Assembly (NCBI GenBank): GCA_002305505.1
Contig: DBRC01000033.1
Span: 7,573 to 26,679, forward strand
Direction of reading: 5' to 3'
Length of the DNA stretch: 19,107 nucleotides
Source: Prevotella sp. UBA1378
GTDB lineage: Bacteria; Bacteroidota; Bacteroidia; Bacteroidales; Bacteroidaceae
In this document: positions 1 through 6,725 of the stretch, in pieces
How the letters are laid out: each line of letters opens with the position of its first letter
Numbering within the stretch: the stretch's first letter is position 1
The notes under the pieces: generated by a model
What the model saw: only the letters and a program-made list of their open reading frames with translations
The model's database searches: none
Told to the model about the DNA's origin: nothing
Position numbers and translations under genes: made by a program

Positions 1-3
1 TCC

Positions 4-44
4 GAGATTTATTGCAATATTTCTCCGATTTATTGCAATAAATC
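4..44. repeat. Two tandem AT-rich palindromes
   Basis: Two copies of the 14-mer GATTTATTGCAATA start at positions 6 and 27, giving a 21-bp period. The second copy sits in a perfect 18-bp palindrome (27-44, centred on the TTGCAA core). The first sits in an imperfect 22-bp palindrome (4-25) with two mismatched pairs. The second is followed on the plus strand by TTTTT, so it could form a weak hairpin (7-bp stem, TGCA loop). Spacing of two helical turns would fit a paired operator for a gene lying to the left of the window. A weak terminator is the alternative. The repeat is certain; its role is inferred. Confidence 0.6.
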
Positions 45-158
45 TTTTTGTACCATTATCCTCCTTCAGTCCACCACTTGCCCTTAGCGCCTCAATCCCT
101 TTTCCTTTATTCCTGCAAAACTTAATCGCTTATCCCAAACTCCGTTAAGCTATCAACC

Positions 159-251
159 CATAATCCTTAATCCATAATCCCTAATCCAAAATACTATCAA
201 TCCCTAATCCCTAATCCGTAATCCGTAATCCATAATCCTTAATCCCTAATC
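159..251. repeat. Degenerate heptamer tandem array CNTAATC
   Basis: Eleven copies of a 7-bp unit, C-N-TAATC, lie in two blocks: four units at 159-186 and seven at 203-251, split by a 16-bp interruption. Six of the seven bases are constant, while the second base varies (A, T, A, C, then C, C, G, G, A, T, C). The array ends two bases before the complement of the dacB stop codon, so it is the immediate 3' flank of that gene. The rest of 1-253 shows no gene. The role is unknown; it looks like an intergenic simple repeat rather than a coding or RNA element. Confidence 0.75.
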
Positions 252-253
252 CA

Positions 254-1528
254 TCAATAGGGCTGACAGAGCACGGTGCACACACGGTCTTGGAAATCGC
301 GGGCGTTCTTTCCGTTCATGATGCCTTGGTTGATGATGGCAAAACAGAGCAGATGGCCGTTAGAGGCCGTGCAATAGCCGGCCAGCGACGAAATGCCCGT
401 AAGGGTGCCCGTCTTTGCCCGCACGTTGCCATTGGTGAACGGGTTGAGCATACGGTTCTTCAGCGTACCGTCTTGTCCGGCAATGGGCAGCGAGGGGTAG
501 AGATGCAGGTAGATGTTCGAGTTGCGGTAGGCATAGCGCAGCATCTGCACCTCAAGCTCCGCCGACACGTAGTTGTAGAGCGACAGCCCGCTGCCGTCCG
601 CTATCTTGTAGGCCTTCGGCGACAGCCCGAGCCTGCCTATCAGCCGCTGTATCACCGACCGCGCATGACCGGCAGCGGCCGGCCTGTTGCCCGTTGAAGC
701 GGCAATCTGGTAGAACATCGACTCGGCGTAAAGGTTGTCGCTCTCCTTCATCATGCGCATCAGCACTTGGTCGAGACTGTGGAAACGGGTGCATACGATA
801 TAGGCCCCGTTGGGCAGGGCCTCCTCGCTGTTATAAGCCTCCACCACGATGCCCGCATCGCGCAGTTCCTGCATGAAACGCTCCGCGAACCTGTCTTTCC
901 CGCCGATGAGCAAGGGCGAGAGCTGCGGGTTATCATCGTCCCAGCACCATCCTTCGCCCAGCAGGTCGGCGGTCTTCATCGTGCGGTCCATCACGATACG
1001 TCCGCGTATCGTGTCGACCCCCATCCGGTGGATGCTCTCTACAAAGGCCGTCATGTCGTCGCTGTTGAAACGCGGGTCGAAACCGCCCACGCAGTAAACA
1101 TCGCCCGTCAGCGTATTGTTCCCGATGGTGCCGGTGTAATAGAGCGACGTGCGAAACTGGTACGAACCGCCCAGGCAGTCGATGGCGGCAATGGCCGTGA
1201 TAACCTTCATCGTGGAAGCAGGGCGCAGCATCTGGCGCTCGTTCACCCGGTAGATACAGCTGTCGGCCGTAAGGTCGTACACCATCAGCCCCACTTGCGA
1301 CGTCCCGAACATACCGTGCTCCAACAGCTTGTCCAGCAGCAGCTGCACGTTCTGCGGCCACGGCAGGCCCAGTGCCACGGCTGCGGTGTCGGTGTACTCG
1401 GCGCCGCTGCCGGGCGGGCCGGCCGGTACCGTGTCGTTTTCGCTTTCGGCCAGCTTCTCCCCGTTCTGTGCATACAACTGCACGCACAGGAACAACGGCA
1501 AGAGGATAAGAATCAGTTTACTCATCAT
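254..1528 (-). CDS. dacB: D-alanyl-D-alanine carboxypeptidase/endopeptidase, PBP4 (peptidase S13) family
   Basis: This is a penicillin-binding protein of the DacB/PBP4 class. Such enzymes remove the terminal D-Ala from peptidoglycan stem peptides or cut D-Ala-mDAP cross-links in the periplasm. All three active-site motifs of the family are visible: SxxK as S105-T-M-K108 (with the nucleophilic Ser), SxN as S263-D-N265, and K372-T-G374 followed by TLTG. Residues 1-20 form a signal peptide (MMSKLILILLPLFLCVQLYA), matching a periplasmic enzyme. At 424 aa it is shorter than E. coli PBP4 (about 477 aa), but Bacteroidota homologues are often this size. The ATG at 1526-1528 was chosen; a second ATG follows directly. 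The gene overlaps the end of the upstream PH-domain gene by 11 bp, so the two are probably cotranscribed and translationally coupled. The family assignment is firm; whether carboxypeptidase or endopeptidase activity dominates cannot be told. Confidence 0.93.
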   Translation of the reverse strand: MMSKLILILLPLFLCVQLYAQNGEKLAESENDTVPAGPPGSGAEYTDTAAVALGLPWPQNVQLLLDKLLEHGMFGTSQVGLMVYDLTADSCIYRVNERQMLRPASTMKVITAIAAIDCLGGSYQFRTSLYYTGTIGNNTLTGDVYCVGGFDPRFNSDDMTAFVESIHRMGVDTIRGRIVMDRTMKTADLLGEGWCWDDDNPQLSPLLIGGKDRFAERFMQELRDAGIVVEAYNSEEALPNGAYIVCTRFHSLDQVLMRMMKESDNLYAESMFYQIAASTGNRPAAAGHARSVIQRLIGRLGLSPKAYKIADGSGLSLYNYVSAELEVQMLRYAYRNSNIYLHLYPSLPIAGQDGTLKNRMLNPFTNGNVRAKTGTLTGISSLAGYCTASNGHLLCFAIINQGIMNGKNARDFQDRVCTVLCQPY

Positions 1529-1922
1529 TCGTCTGTCTCTTTTTTATTTCGTCAAGGAAGCCCAGTTCGTTATCGGGCTGCACTGCCACATGGCGGCCGG
1601 CGCCGTACTCAATGAGGATATAGCGCACAAAAGGCCTCTTCATACGCTGCACGCCCACTATCTCGTCGACCCGGATTTGCGTGCGCCGGGAAAAGCGCCC
1701 GCGCTCAATGACGAGAAACCCCTCGGCGGTAAACGTATACGTGGTATGTATCATCCGCTCGATGACAATCACCGCCAGCACCGCCAAGGCAAGCCCCAAA
1801 AGGGGGCTTACACCCGCCTGCCGCCAGAAGAAATGCATCGACAGCACCGACAGCGAGCACACCAGCACGACGTAAGCGGCGCTTACGGGCTTATGGAACG
1901 TACGGTTAGCCATTGTCCTCAT
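1518..1922 (-). CDS. Small membrane protein with bacterial PH-like domain
   Basis: A 134-aa protein. Residues about 13-33 and 37-56 are hydrophobic and form a likely membrane hairpin. The remainder (about 60-130) looks like the beta-rich bacterial PH-like domain, with the phrases YTFTAEGFLVIERGRFSRRTQIRVDE and then a VQRMKRPFVRYILIEYG strand pair followed by a short helix ending FLDEIKK. The domain is probably cytoplasmic and attached to the inner membrane. No catalytic residues are seen and its function is unknown. It is the first gene of a two-gene minus-strand unit and overlaps dacB by 11 bp, which suggests some link with envelope or peptidoglycan work, but that is inference from context only. 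A TAACTTTG promoter core lies 23 bp upstream. A second in-frame ATG lies at codon 4. Confidence 0.8.
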   Translation of the reverse strand: MRTMANRTFHKPVSAAYVVLVCSLSVLSMHFFWRQAGVSPLLGLALAVLAVIVIERMIHTTYTFTAEGFLVIERGRFSRRTQIRVDEIVGVQRMKRPFVRYILIEYGAGRHVAVQPDNELGFLDEIKKRQTNDE

Positions 1923-1944
1923 ACTTAATCAGATATCCGGTGTG

Positions 1945-1952
1945 CAAAGTTA
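1945..1952 (-). promoter_or_regulatory. Bacteroidota -7 element (TAACTTTG) for the PH-dacB unit
   Basis: On the minus strand this reads TAACTTTG, an exact match to the Bacteroidota sigma-ABfr -7 consensus TAnnTTTG. It ends 22 bases before the ATG of the PH-domain gene, implying a very short leader. It lies inside the left arm of the 25-bp inverted repeat, so its surroundings are identical to those of the nadB promoter. No clear -33 TTTG could be assigned. Confidence 0.65.
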
Positions 1953-2091
1953 CGACTTTAATTCCTAATTCCGCTCCGCGAGGTCCGTGTTTTTGCCGGA
2001 AACGGCCGATAATCGGCTTTTACACGGTAAAAAAACAGCAGGATTCTCAAAATTTCACCGGCGATGAGCGGCGAAATAGGAATTAAAGTCG

Positions 2092-2099
2092 TAACTTTG
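2092..2099 (+). promoter_or_regulatory. Bacteroidota -7 element (TAACTTTG) for nadB
   Basis: TAACTTTG matches the TAnnTTTG consensus exactly and ends 22 bases before the nadB ATG. The leader is short and A-rich (ATAAAAACAAAACGT before the ATG), as is usual in this phylum, where Shine-Dalgarno sequences are weak. It is the mirror copy of the PH-dacB promoter core. Confidence 0.7.
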
Positions 2100-2121
2100 C
2101 AGGGCGATAAAAACAAAACGT

Positions 2122-3711
2122 ATGGTTTATAAGTACGACTTCCTGATTATCGGCGCAGGTGTGGCCGGTATGAGTTACGCCCTGAAGGTGGCCCGGGCGA
2201 AAAAAGGCAAAGTGTGCATCATCTGTAAAACTTCGCTCGACGAGGCCAACACCTCTTTTGCACAGGGCGGGATTGCCTCGGTAACGGACATGGAGCTCGA
2301 CAACTTTGAAAAGCACATCGAGGACACGATGATTGCCGGCGACCATATCAACGACCGCGCAGCCGTGGAGCTCGTGGTGCGGAAGGCACCGGAACAGATA
2401 AAGGAACTGGTAGACTGGGGCGTGAACTTCGACCGAAAAGACAACGGCGACTTCGACCTGCACCGCGAAGGCGGCCACTCGGAATTCCGCATCCTGCACC
2501 ACGCCGACGGCACGGGTGCCGAGATACAACGCGGGCTGATGGAGGCCGTACGCAATAATCCCGGAATAGAAATCAAGGAGAACCACTTCGCCGTGGAAAT
2601 CATCACACAGCACCACCTGGGGGCACGCGTCACGCGCCGCACGCCTTATATCCGATGCTATGGTGCCTATGTGCTCAACCCCGCCACACAGAAGGTGGAC
2701 ACTTACCTGTCGAAGGTGACGATGATGTGCACCGGAGGATGCGGAGCCGTATACCAAACGACGACCAACCCCGTAATCGCCACGGGCGACGGCGAAGCCA
2801 TGGTGTACAGGGCCAAGGGCACCGTGGCCGACATGGAGTTCGTGCAGTTCCACCCCACGGCCCTCTATCACCCCGGCGAAACCCACCCCGCCTTCCTCAT
2901 CACGGAGGCCATGCGCGGCTACGGCGGCATACTGCGGCTGCCTAACGGGGAGAGCTTCATGGAGAAATACGACAGCCGGCTGTCGCTGGCACCGCGCGAC
3001 ATCGTGGCACGCGCCATCGACAAGGAGATGAAGACGCACGGCCTCGACCACGTGTGCCTCGACGTGACGCACAAAGACCCGGAGGAGACGAAGAAGCACT
3101 TCCCCAACATCTACCACAAGTGCAAGCTGATAGGCATCGACATCACCACCGACTATATCCCCGTGCGCCCGGCGGCCCACTATATGTGCGGGGGCATCAA
3201 GGTCGACCTGAACGGCTGCTCCAGCATAGAGAGGCTATACGCCACCGGCGAATGCGCGTGCACCGGACTGCACGGGGGCAACCGCCTGGCCAGCAATTCG
3301 CTCATCGAGGCCGTCGTCTATGCCGACGCCGCTGCCAGGCATTCGCTGGCGCATGCCGACGAATACGACTTCAACGACATGGTACCCGAATGGAACGACG
3401 AGGGCATGATGACCAACGAGGAGAAAGTGCTCATCACACAAAGCGTGCGCGAGGTGGGGCAAATCATGTCGAACTACGTGGGCATCGTGCGCTCCGACCT
3501 GCGCCTGCACCGCGCCTGGGACCGTCTCGACATGCTCTACGAGGAAACCGAAAACCTCTTCAAGCGCGTAAAGGCAAGCCGCGACATCTGCGAGCTGCGC
3601 AACATGATCAACGTGGGATACCTTATCACACGGTGGGCCATCGAGCGGAAAGAATGCCGGGGGCTGCATTACACCACCGACTACCCGCTGCACGCGTATG
3701 ACAAGAAATAA
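2122..3711 (+). CDS. nadB: L-aspartate oxidase
   Basis: NadB oxidises L-aspartate to iminoaspartate with FAD, the first step of de novo NAD synthesis. Iminoaspartate is then condensed by NadA to quinolinate. The 529-aa length is close to E. coli NadB (540 aa). The N-terminal FAD-binding GAGVAG is at residues 11-16 and the SFAQGGIA segment at 45-52. Residues matching the known NadB active site are present: E116 in HREGGHS, H244 in QFHPTA, R292 in APRDIVARA, H353 in PAAHYMCGG and R388 in LHGGNRLASNS. Fumarate reductase/succinate dehydrogenase flavoproteins are relatives, but the REGGHS motif and the C-terminal helical domain favour NadB. The gene is a single-gene unit; nadA and nadC are not beside it. 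It is transcribed from the right half of the divergent inverted-repeat promoter region and is followed by a hairpin. Confidence 0.96.
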   Translation: MVYKYDFLIIGAGVAGMSYALKVARAKKGKVCIICKTSLDEANTSFAQGGIASVTDMELDNFEKHIEDTMIAGDHINDRAAVELVVRKAPEQIKELVDWGVNFDRKDNGDFDLHREGGHSEFRILHHADGTGAEIQRGLMEAVRNNPGIEIKENHFAVEIITQHHLGARVTRRTPYIRCYGAYVLNPATQKVDTYLSKVTMMCTGGCGAVYQTTTNPVIATGDGEAMVYRAKGTVADMEFVQFHPTALYHPGETHPAFLITEAMRGYGGILRLPNGESFMEKYDSRLSLAPRDIVARAIDKEMKTHGLDHVCLDVTHKDPEETKKHFPNIYHKCKLIGIDITTDYIPVRPAAHYMCGGIKVDLNGCSSIERLYATGECACTGLHGGNRLASNSLIEAVVYADAAARHSLAHADEYDFNDMVPEWNDEGMMTNEEKVLITQSVREVGQIMSNYVGIVRSDLRLHRAWDRLDMLYEETENLFKRVKASRDICELRNMINVGYLITRWAIERKECRGLHYTTDYPLHAYDKK

Positions 3712-3747
3712 ACAGACACCGCCCACACTGTAAACACGGGCGCCCTC

Positions 3748-3787
3748 ATCCCGAAATCAGGAACCGCATGCCGGCTGATTCCGGGAT
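3748..3787 (+). terminator. Probable terminator hairpin after nadB
   Basis: An inverted repeat with 13-bp arms (3748-3760 and 3775-3787) has one mismatch and a 14-base loop. It begins 37 bases after the nadB stop codon. The sequence after the stem, AATTTGTATTAATAT, is AT-rich but not a clean T run, so termination strength is uncertain. It lies about 70 bases upstream of the kinase promoter core, which suits insulation between the two units. A regulatory dyad for the kinase operon is the alternative. Confidence 0.5.
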
Positions 3788-3858
3788 AATTTGTATTAAT
3801 ATCTGCAACATTTACGAAATAATCGCCTGCTTGCCTCTCGGGAATACAACTTTTTTCG

Positions 3859-3866
3859 TATCTTTG
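3859..3866 (+). promoter_or_regulatory. Bacteroidota -7 element (TATCTTTG) for the kinase pair
   Basis: TATCTTTG fits TAnnTTTG and is followed by CAG, as in the other promoter cores of the window. It lies 33 bases upstream of the first kinase ATG, just after an AACTTTTTTCG stretch. A TTGC at 3831-3834 could be a poor -33 element. It is the only core seen in front of the two kinases, so both are probably transcribed from here. Confidence 0.6.
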
Positions 3867-3898
3867 CAGCCATACATTTTCATTAACATACCAACCTG

Positions 3899-6721
3899 AT
3901 GAAGACAAATTATTATTACCAATTCATATTGCTCTTCATATCTACCATGTTGGCACCCGGTATGTCGACAAACGCGGAAGCCCAGACATTAACCCTGCAA
4001 GAACAATACAACGAAGGCAACCCGCTGGTGTATGAAGACTCATGGGATCTGCCGCCCTACTCCTTCCTGAACGAAAAAGGAGAGGCTGAGGGATTTAACA
4101 TCGACTTGGTCAGGATGATTTGCTATCGTCTTGACATACCACTCATCATCAAGCTGAAACCTTACGATGACGTATTCGAAGACCTGAGGAACGGCAGCTC
4201 CGACTTATGCCTGGGCATGTACGCCAAATACAGGTCGCCCTACGGGAAATTCGGGAGGACAGCCGTTACGCTGTTCACGCACAGCATACTGGCCCCCAAG
4301 AACAACCCCACACGCATACACAGCATCGACGACGTCAGCCGCCAGAAAGTCATCGTGCACCGAGGCAGCTTCAGCCACCACCTGCTCAAAGACATGGGGC
4401 TGGGCAGCCAGGCCATCCCCCACGAAGGTATGAAGGAGGCTGCCATGCAGGTGGAACTGAACGGCAGCGGGCAGATACTCTGGAACACCATGTCGCTCAA
4501 ATGGTATAAAAACAAATACCACCTCGACGGACTGCAACTGACCCCCGTCGACATGATCCACGGAGAATACAGGTTCATGTCGAACAACCATCAGCTGCTC
4601 GCGGCATTCGACAGCGTATACAACAAGCTGAGGGCCGATGAGGAACTGCAGCCGCTGAACAACAAGTGGTTCCACCCCGAAACAGCCAAGGCCGATTACA
4701 CGGAATACATCCTTTACGGCTGCATACTGCTGTTCACCACCTTCCTTTTGCTGATCATCACCAACCATATCTTCCAGTATTTCGTAACGAAAATCAACCA
4801 GTCGAGCCAGCAGAAGAATATGCAGCTGGAGCTGATCCTGCTATCGGGAAAGATGAGGATATGGACCTACCATATCGCCGACCGCACGTTCACGACTTAC
4901 CGCACCAACGGGACTGAAGCCCAGACATACACCTCGGGAGACTTCCTGGGACAGTTCTCACAGAAAGACGCCGACAAAATCCGCAGGGCCATCTTCAACC
5001 TCAGGGACGGATTAGTGAAACAGGAACGCTTCTTCGCATCCCGGGAAGTCAAGAAGGACCATAACGCGGTACACCTCTTCGAAATGAGGATGTCCGTACT
5101 GCAATACGATAAGAACGTGCCGACAGTGATCATCTGCACGGCACGCGACGTCAACGACGAACAAAAGAAGCAGATAGAAAGCCGCAACATGCTGATGCGC
5201 TATATAAGCATCTTCAACTCTTCATCGGTCAGCATGGTCTACTTCGATGCCGACGGCGTCATGGTCGACCTCAACGACAAATCATGCGAGATATTCGGCA
5301 TTACGGACAAGAAGAAATACCTTGGCAGCCTGCGCCGACTGGAATATTCGCCGCCCCACAAAGGAATAAACCTTAACGAGCAAGAAAGCTACCACTTCTC
5401 GCTGATACAGGATATGGACTGGTTTGAGTATAAATCCGAATACATGACGCGGACTGGCAGGATATACTACGAAAACCTCATCGCCCCCATACGCGACGAA
5501 AACGGGAACATAAGCGGTACATTCTCCGTGGGCCGCGACCTGACGGAGATGGTGGAGGAAGTGCACAAGCAAAAGGAGGAAATGAGGAAGGTGGAGAGAA
5601 TCACGCGAAGGATACAACACCACATCGAGCAGATAAACTACGCCCTGAACGAAAGCAATATACGCATCGTGAACTATAACCCATGGACACGCACAGTCGA
5701 AATCACACGCAACCTGGGACAGGAGCCTGTCATGATTTCGCAGATAAAAGCCCTCGCCATGACCTCGCCGGCCAGCCAGCAGGAGGCATACAAGACGCTG
5801 ACCAGGATGGACCAGCAGGAACCGTTCAACTTTAATGTCACCATCCAGACCTTGTTCCACACGAAAGACGGCCAACCCATTTACCTGGAATTTGCAGGCA
5901 TGCCGATGTACGACAGCCAAGGCAGGCTGGAACGCTACCACGGGCTATGCCGCGACGTGAGCGAACTGGTGGCCGCGGAAATCATGCTGAAGCGCGAAAC
6001 GCAGAAGGCACAGGAGACGGAACTGCTGAAAAACTCGTTCCTGCGGAACATGAGCTACGAAATAAGGACGCCGATCAATGCCGTAGTGGGATTCGCCGAG
6101 CTGTTCGAAACCGAGCACGACCCCGAAGACGAGGCTATCTTCGTGGAGCAAATAAAAGTAAACTCGAACAGGATGCTCATGCTCATCAACGACATCCTGT
6201 TCCTGTCGCGCCTCGACGCCAACATGATAGAGATAAAAAAGGCGCCCATTGACTTCGGCCCGGTGTTCGAGTCGAACTGCCAAACGGGATGGGGCGCACA
6301 CCTGCAGGGAGGGGTGAAGACCGTCATCGAAAACCCATACGAACACTTGGTGGTGAACACCGACGCGCAATACGTGGGCATCATACTGCAATACCTCACG
6401 GCCAACGCCGCACGCTCTACACACAGCGGCGTCATAAAGGCAAAGTACGAATACTACCGGGACACGCTGACCATCTTCATCGAAGACACCGGCAACGGCA
6501 TCGCACCGGAACAACTGCCGCACGTCTTCGAACGGTTCGTGAGAAACGATAAGGCAGAACATTCCGGCACAGGGCTGGAGCTGCCCATCTGCAAAGAGAT
6601 AGTGGAACAGCTGGGAGGCCACATCGAGGTGGAATCGGAACTCTACAAGGGCACCACCGTATGGCTGGCACTGCCCTGCGAAGCTACCCACATCAAGAGG
6701 AAGATGGACTTACTGAACTAA
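3899..6721 (+). CDS. Membrane sensor kinase with SBP_bac_3 sensor and degenerate catalytic core (probable pseudokinase)
   Basis: A 940-aa sensor. Order of parts: signal peptide (1 to about 29); periplasmic family-3 solute-binding domain (about 40-260, with PPYSF and GFNIDLVRMI typical of amino-acid-binding proteins); one membrane segment (about 268-293); two PAS-like modules (about 305-420 and 432-555); a coiled coil rich in Lys/Glu/Arg; a third PAS-like module (about 590-700); HisKA (about 708-775); and HATPase (about 815-930). The H-box reads NMSYEIRTP, so the usual phospho-accepting His is Tyr720 (TAC at 6056-6058). In the ATPase, the first N-box Asn is Tyr832 (N836 is kept), and the G2 box reads GTGLEL instead of GTGLGL (Glu894). 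G1 (EDTGNGI) and the F-box (FERFVR) look normal. There is no receiver domain. The frame is intact throughout, so this is not simple decay. It probably senses a small ligand and works with the intact kinase encoded 4 bp downstream. Confidence 0.85.
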   Translation: MKTNYYYQFILLFISTMLAPGMSTNAEAQTLTLQEQYNEGNPLVYEDSWDLPPYSFLNEKGEAEGFNIDLVRMICYRLDIPLIIKLKPYDDVFEDLRNGSSDLCLGMYAKYRSPYGKFGRTAVTLFTHSILAPKNNPTRIHSIDDVSRQKVIVHRGSFSHHLLKDMGLGSQAIPHEGMKEAAMQVELNGSGQILWNTMSLKWYKNKYHLDGLQLTPVDMIHGEYRFMSNNHQLLAAFDSVYNKLRADEELQPLNNKWFHPETAKADYTEYILYGCILLFTTFLLLIITNHIFQYFVTKINQSSQQKNMQLELILLSGKMRIWTYHIADRTFTTYRTNGTEAQTYTSGDFLGQFSQKDADKIRRAIFNLRDGLVKQERFFASREVKKDHNAVHLFEMRMSVLQYDKNVPTVIICTARDVNDEQKKQIESRNMLMRYISIFNSSSVSMVYFDADGVMVDLNDKSCEIFGITDKKKYLGSLRRLEYSPPHKGINLNEQESYHFSLIQDMDWFEYKSEYMTRTGRIYYENLIAPIRDENGNISGTFSVGRDLTEMVEEVHKQKEEMRKVERITRRIQHHIEQINYALNESNIRIVNYNPWTRTVEITRNLGQEPVMISQIKALAMTSPASQQEAYKTLTRMDQQEPFNFNVTIQTLFHTKDGQPIYLEFAGMPMYDSQGRLERYHGLCRDVSELVAAEIMLKRETQKAQETELLKNSFLRNMSYEIRTPINAVVGFAELFETEHDPEDEAIFVEQIKVNSNRMLMLINDILFLSRLDANMIEIKKAPIDFGPVFESNCQTGWGAHLQGGVKTVIENPYEHLVVNTDAQYVGIILQYLTANAARSTHSGVIKAKYEYYRDTLTIFIEDTGNGIAPEQLPHVFERFVRNDKAEHSGTGLELPICKEIVEQLGGHIEVESELYKGTTVWLALPCEATHIKRKMDLLN

Positions 6722-6725
6722 AAAC

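Larger units (their letters stand above)
1943..2101. repeat. Perfect 25-bp inverted repeat carrying two divergent promoters
   Basis: The arms at 1943-1967 and 2077-2101 are exact reverse complements over 25 bp, separated by 109 bp. The shared sequence runs from a TAGGAATTAAAGTCG block into TAACTTTGCA, so each arm carries a promoter -7 core pointing outward. The left arm serves the PH-dacB unit and the right arm serves nadB. A smaller dyad, GCCGAT-A-ATCGGC, lies between the arms at 2005-2017. Either the two promoters share a duplicated regulator or sigma-contact sequence, or this is a MITE-like element with terminal inverted repeats. No target-site duplication is evident at its ends. Confidence 0.8.

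Noticed and set aside
113..122. Minus-strand promoter core TAAGTTTTG
   Set aside because: It has three instead of two bases between TA and TTTG, and no gene start is visible to its left in the window.
159..251. Telomere-like repeat or replication origin iterons
   Set aside because: The unit looks like CCTAATC but varies at one position, is short, and has no replication gene near it.
2083..3180. A minus-strand open frame opposite nadB
   Set aside because: It mirrors nadB codons, has no family resemblance, and would remove the nadB promoter logic.
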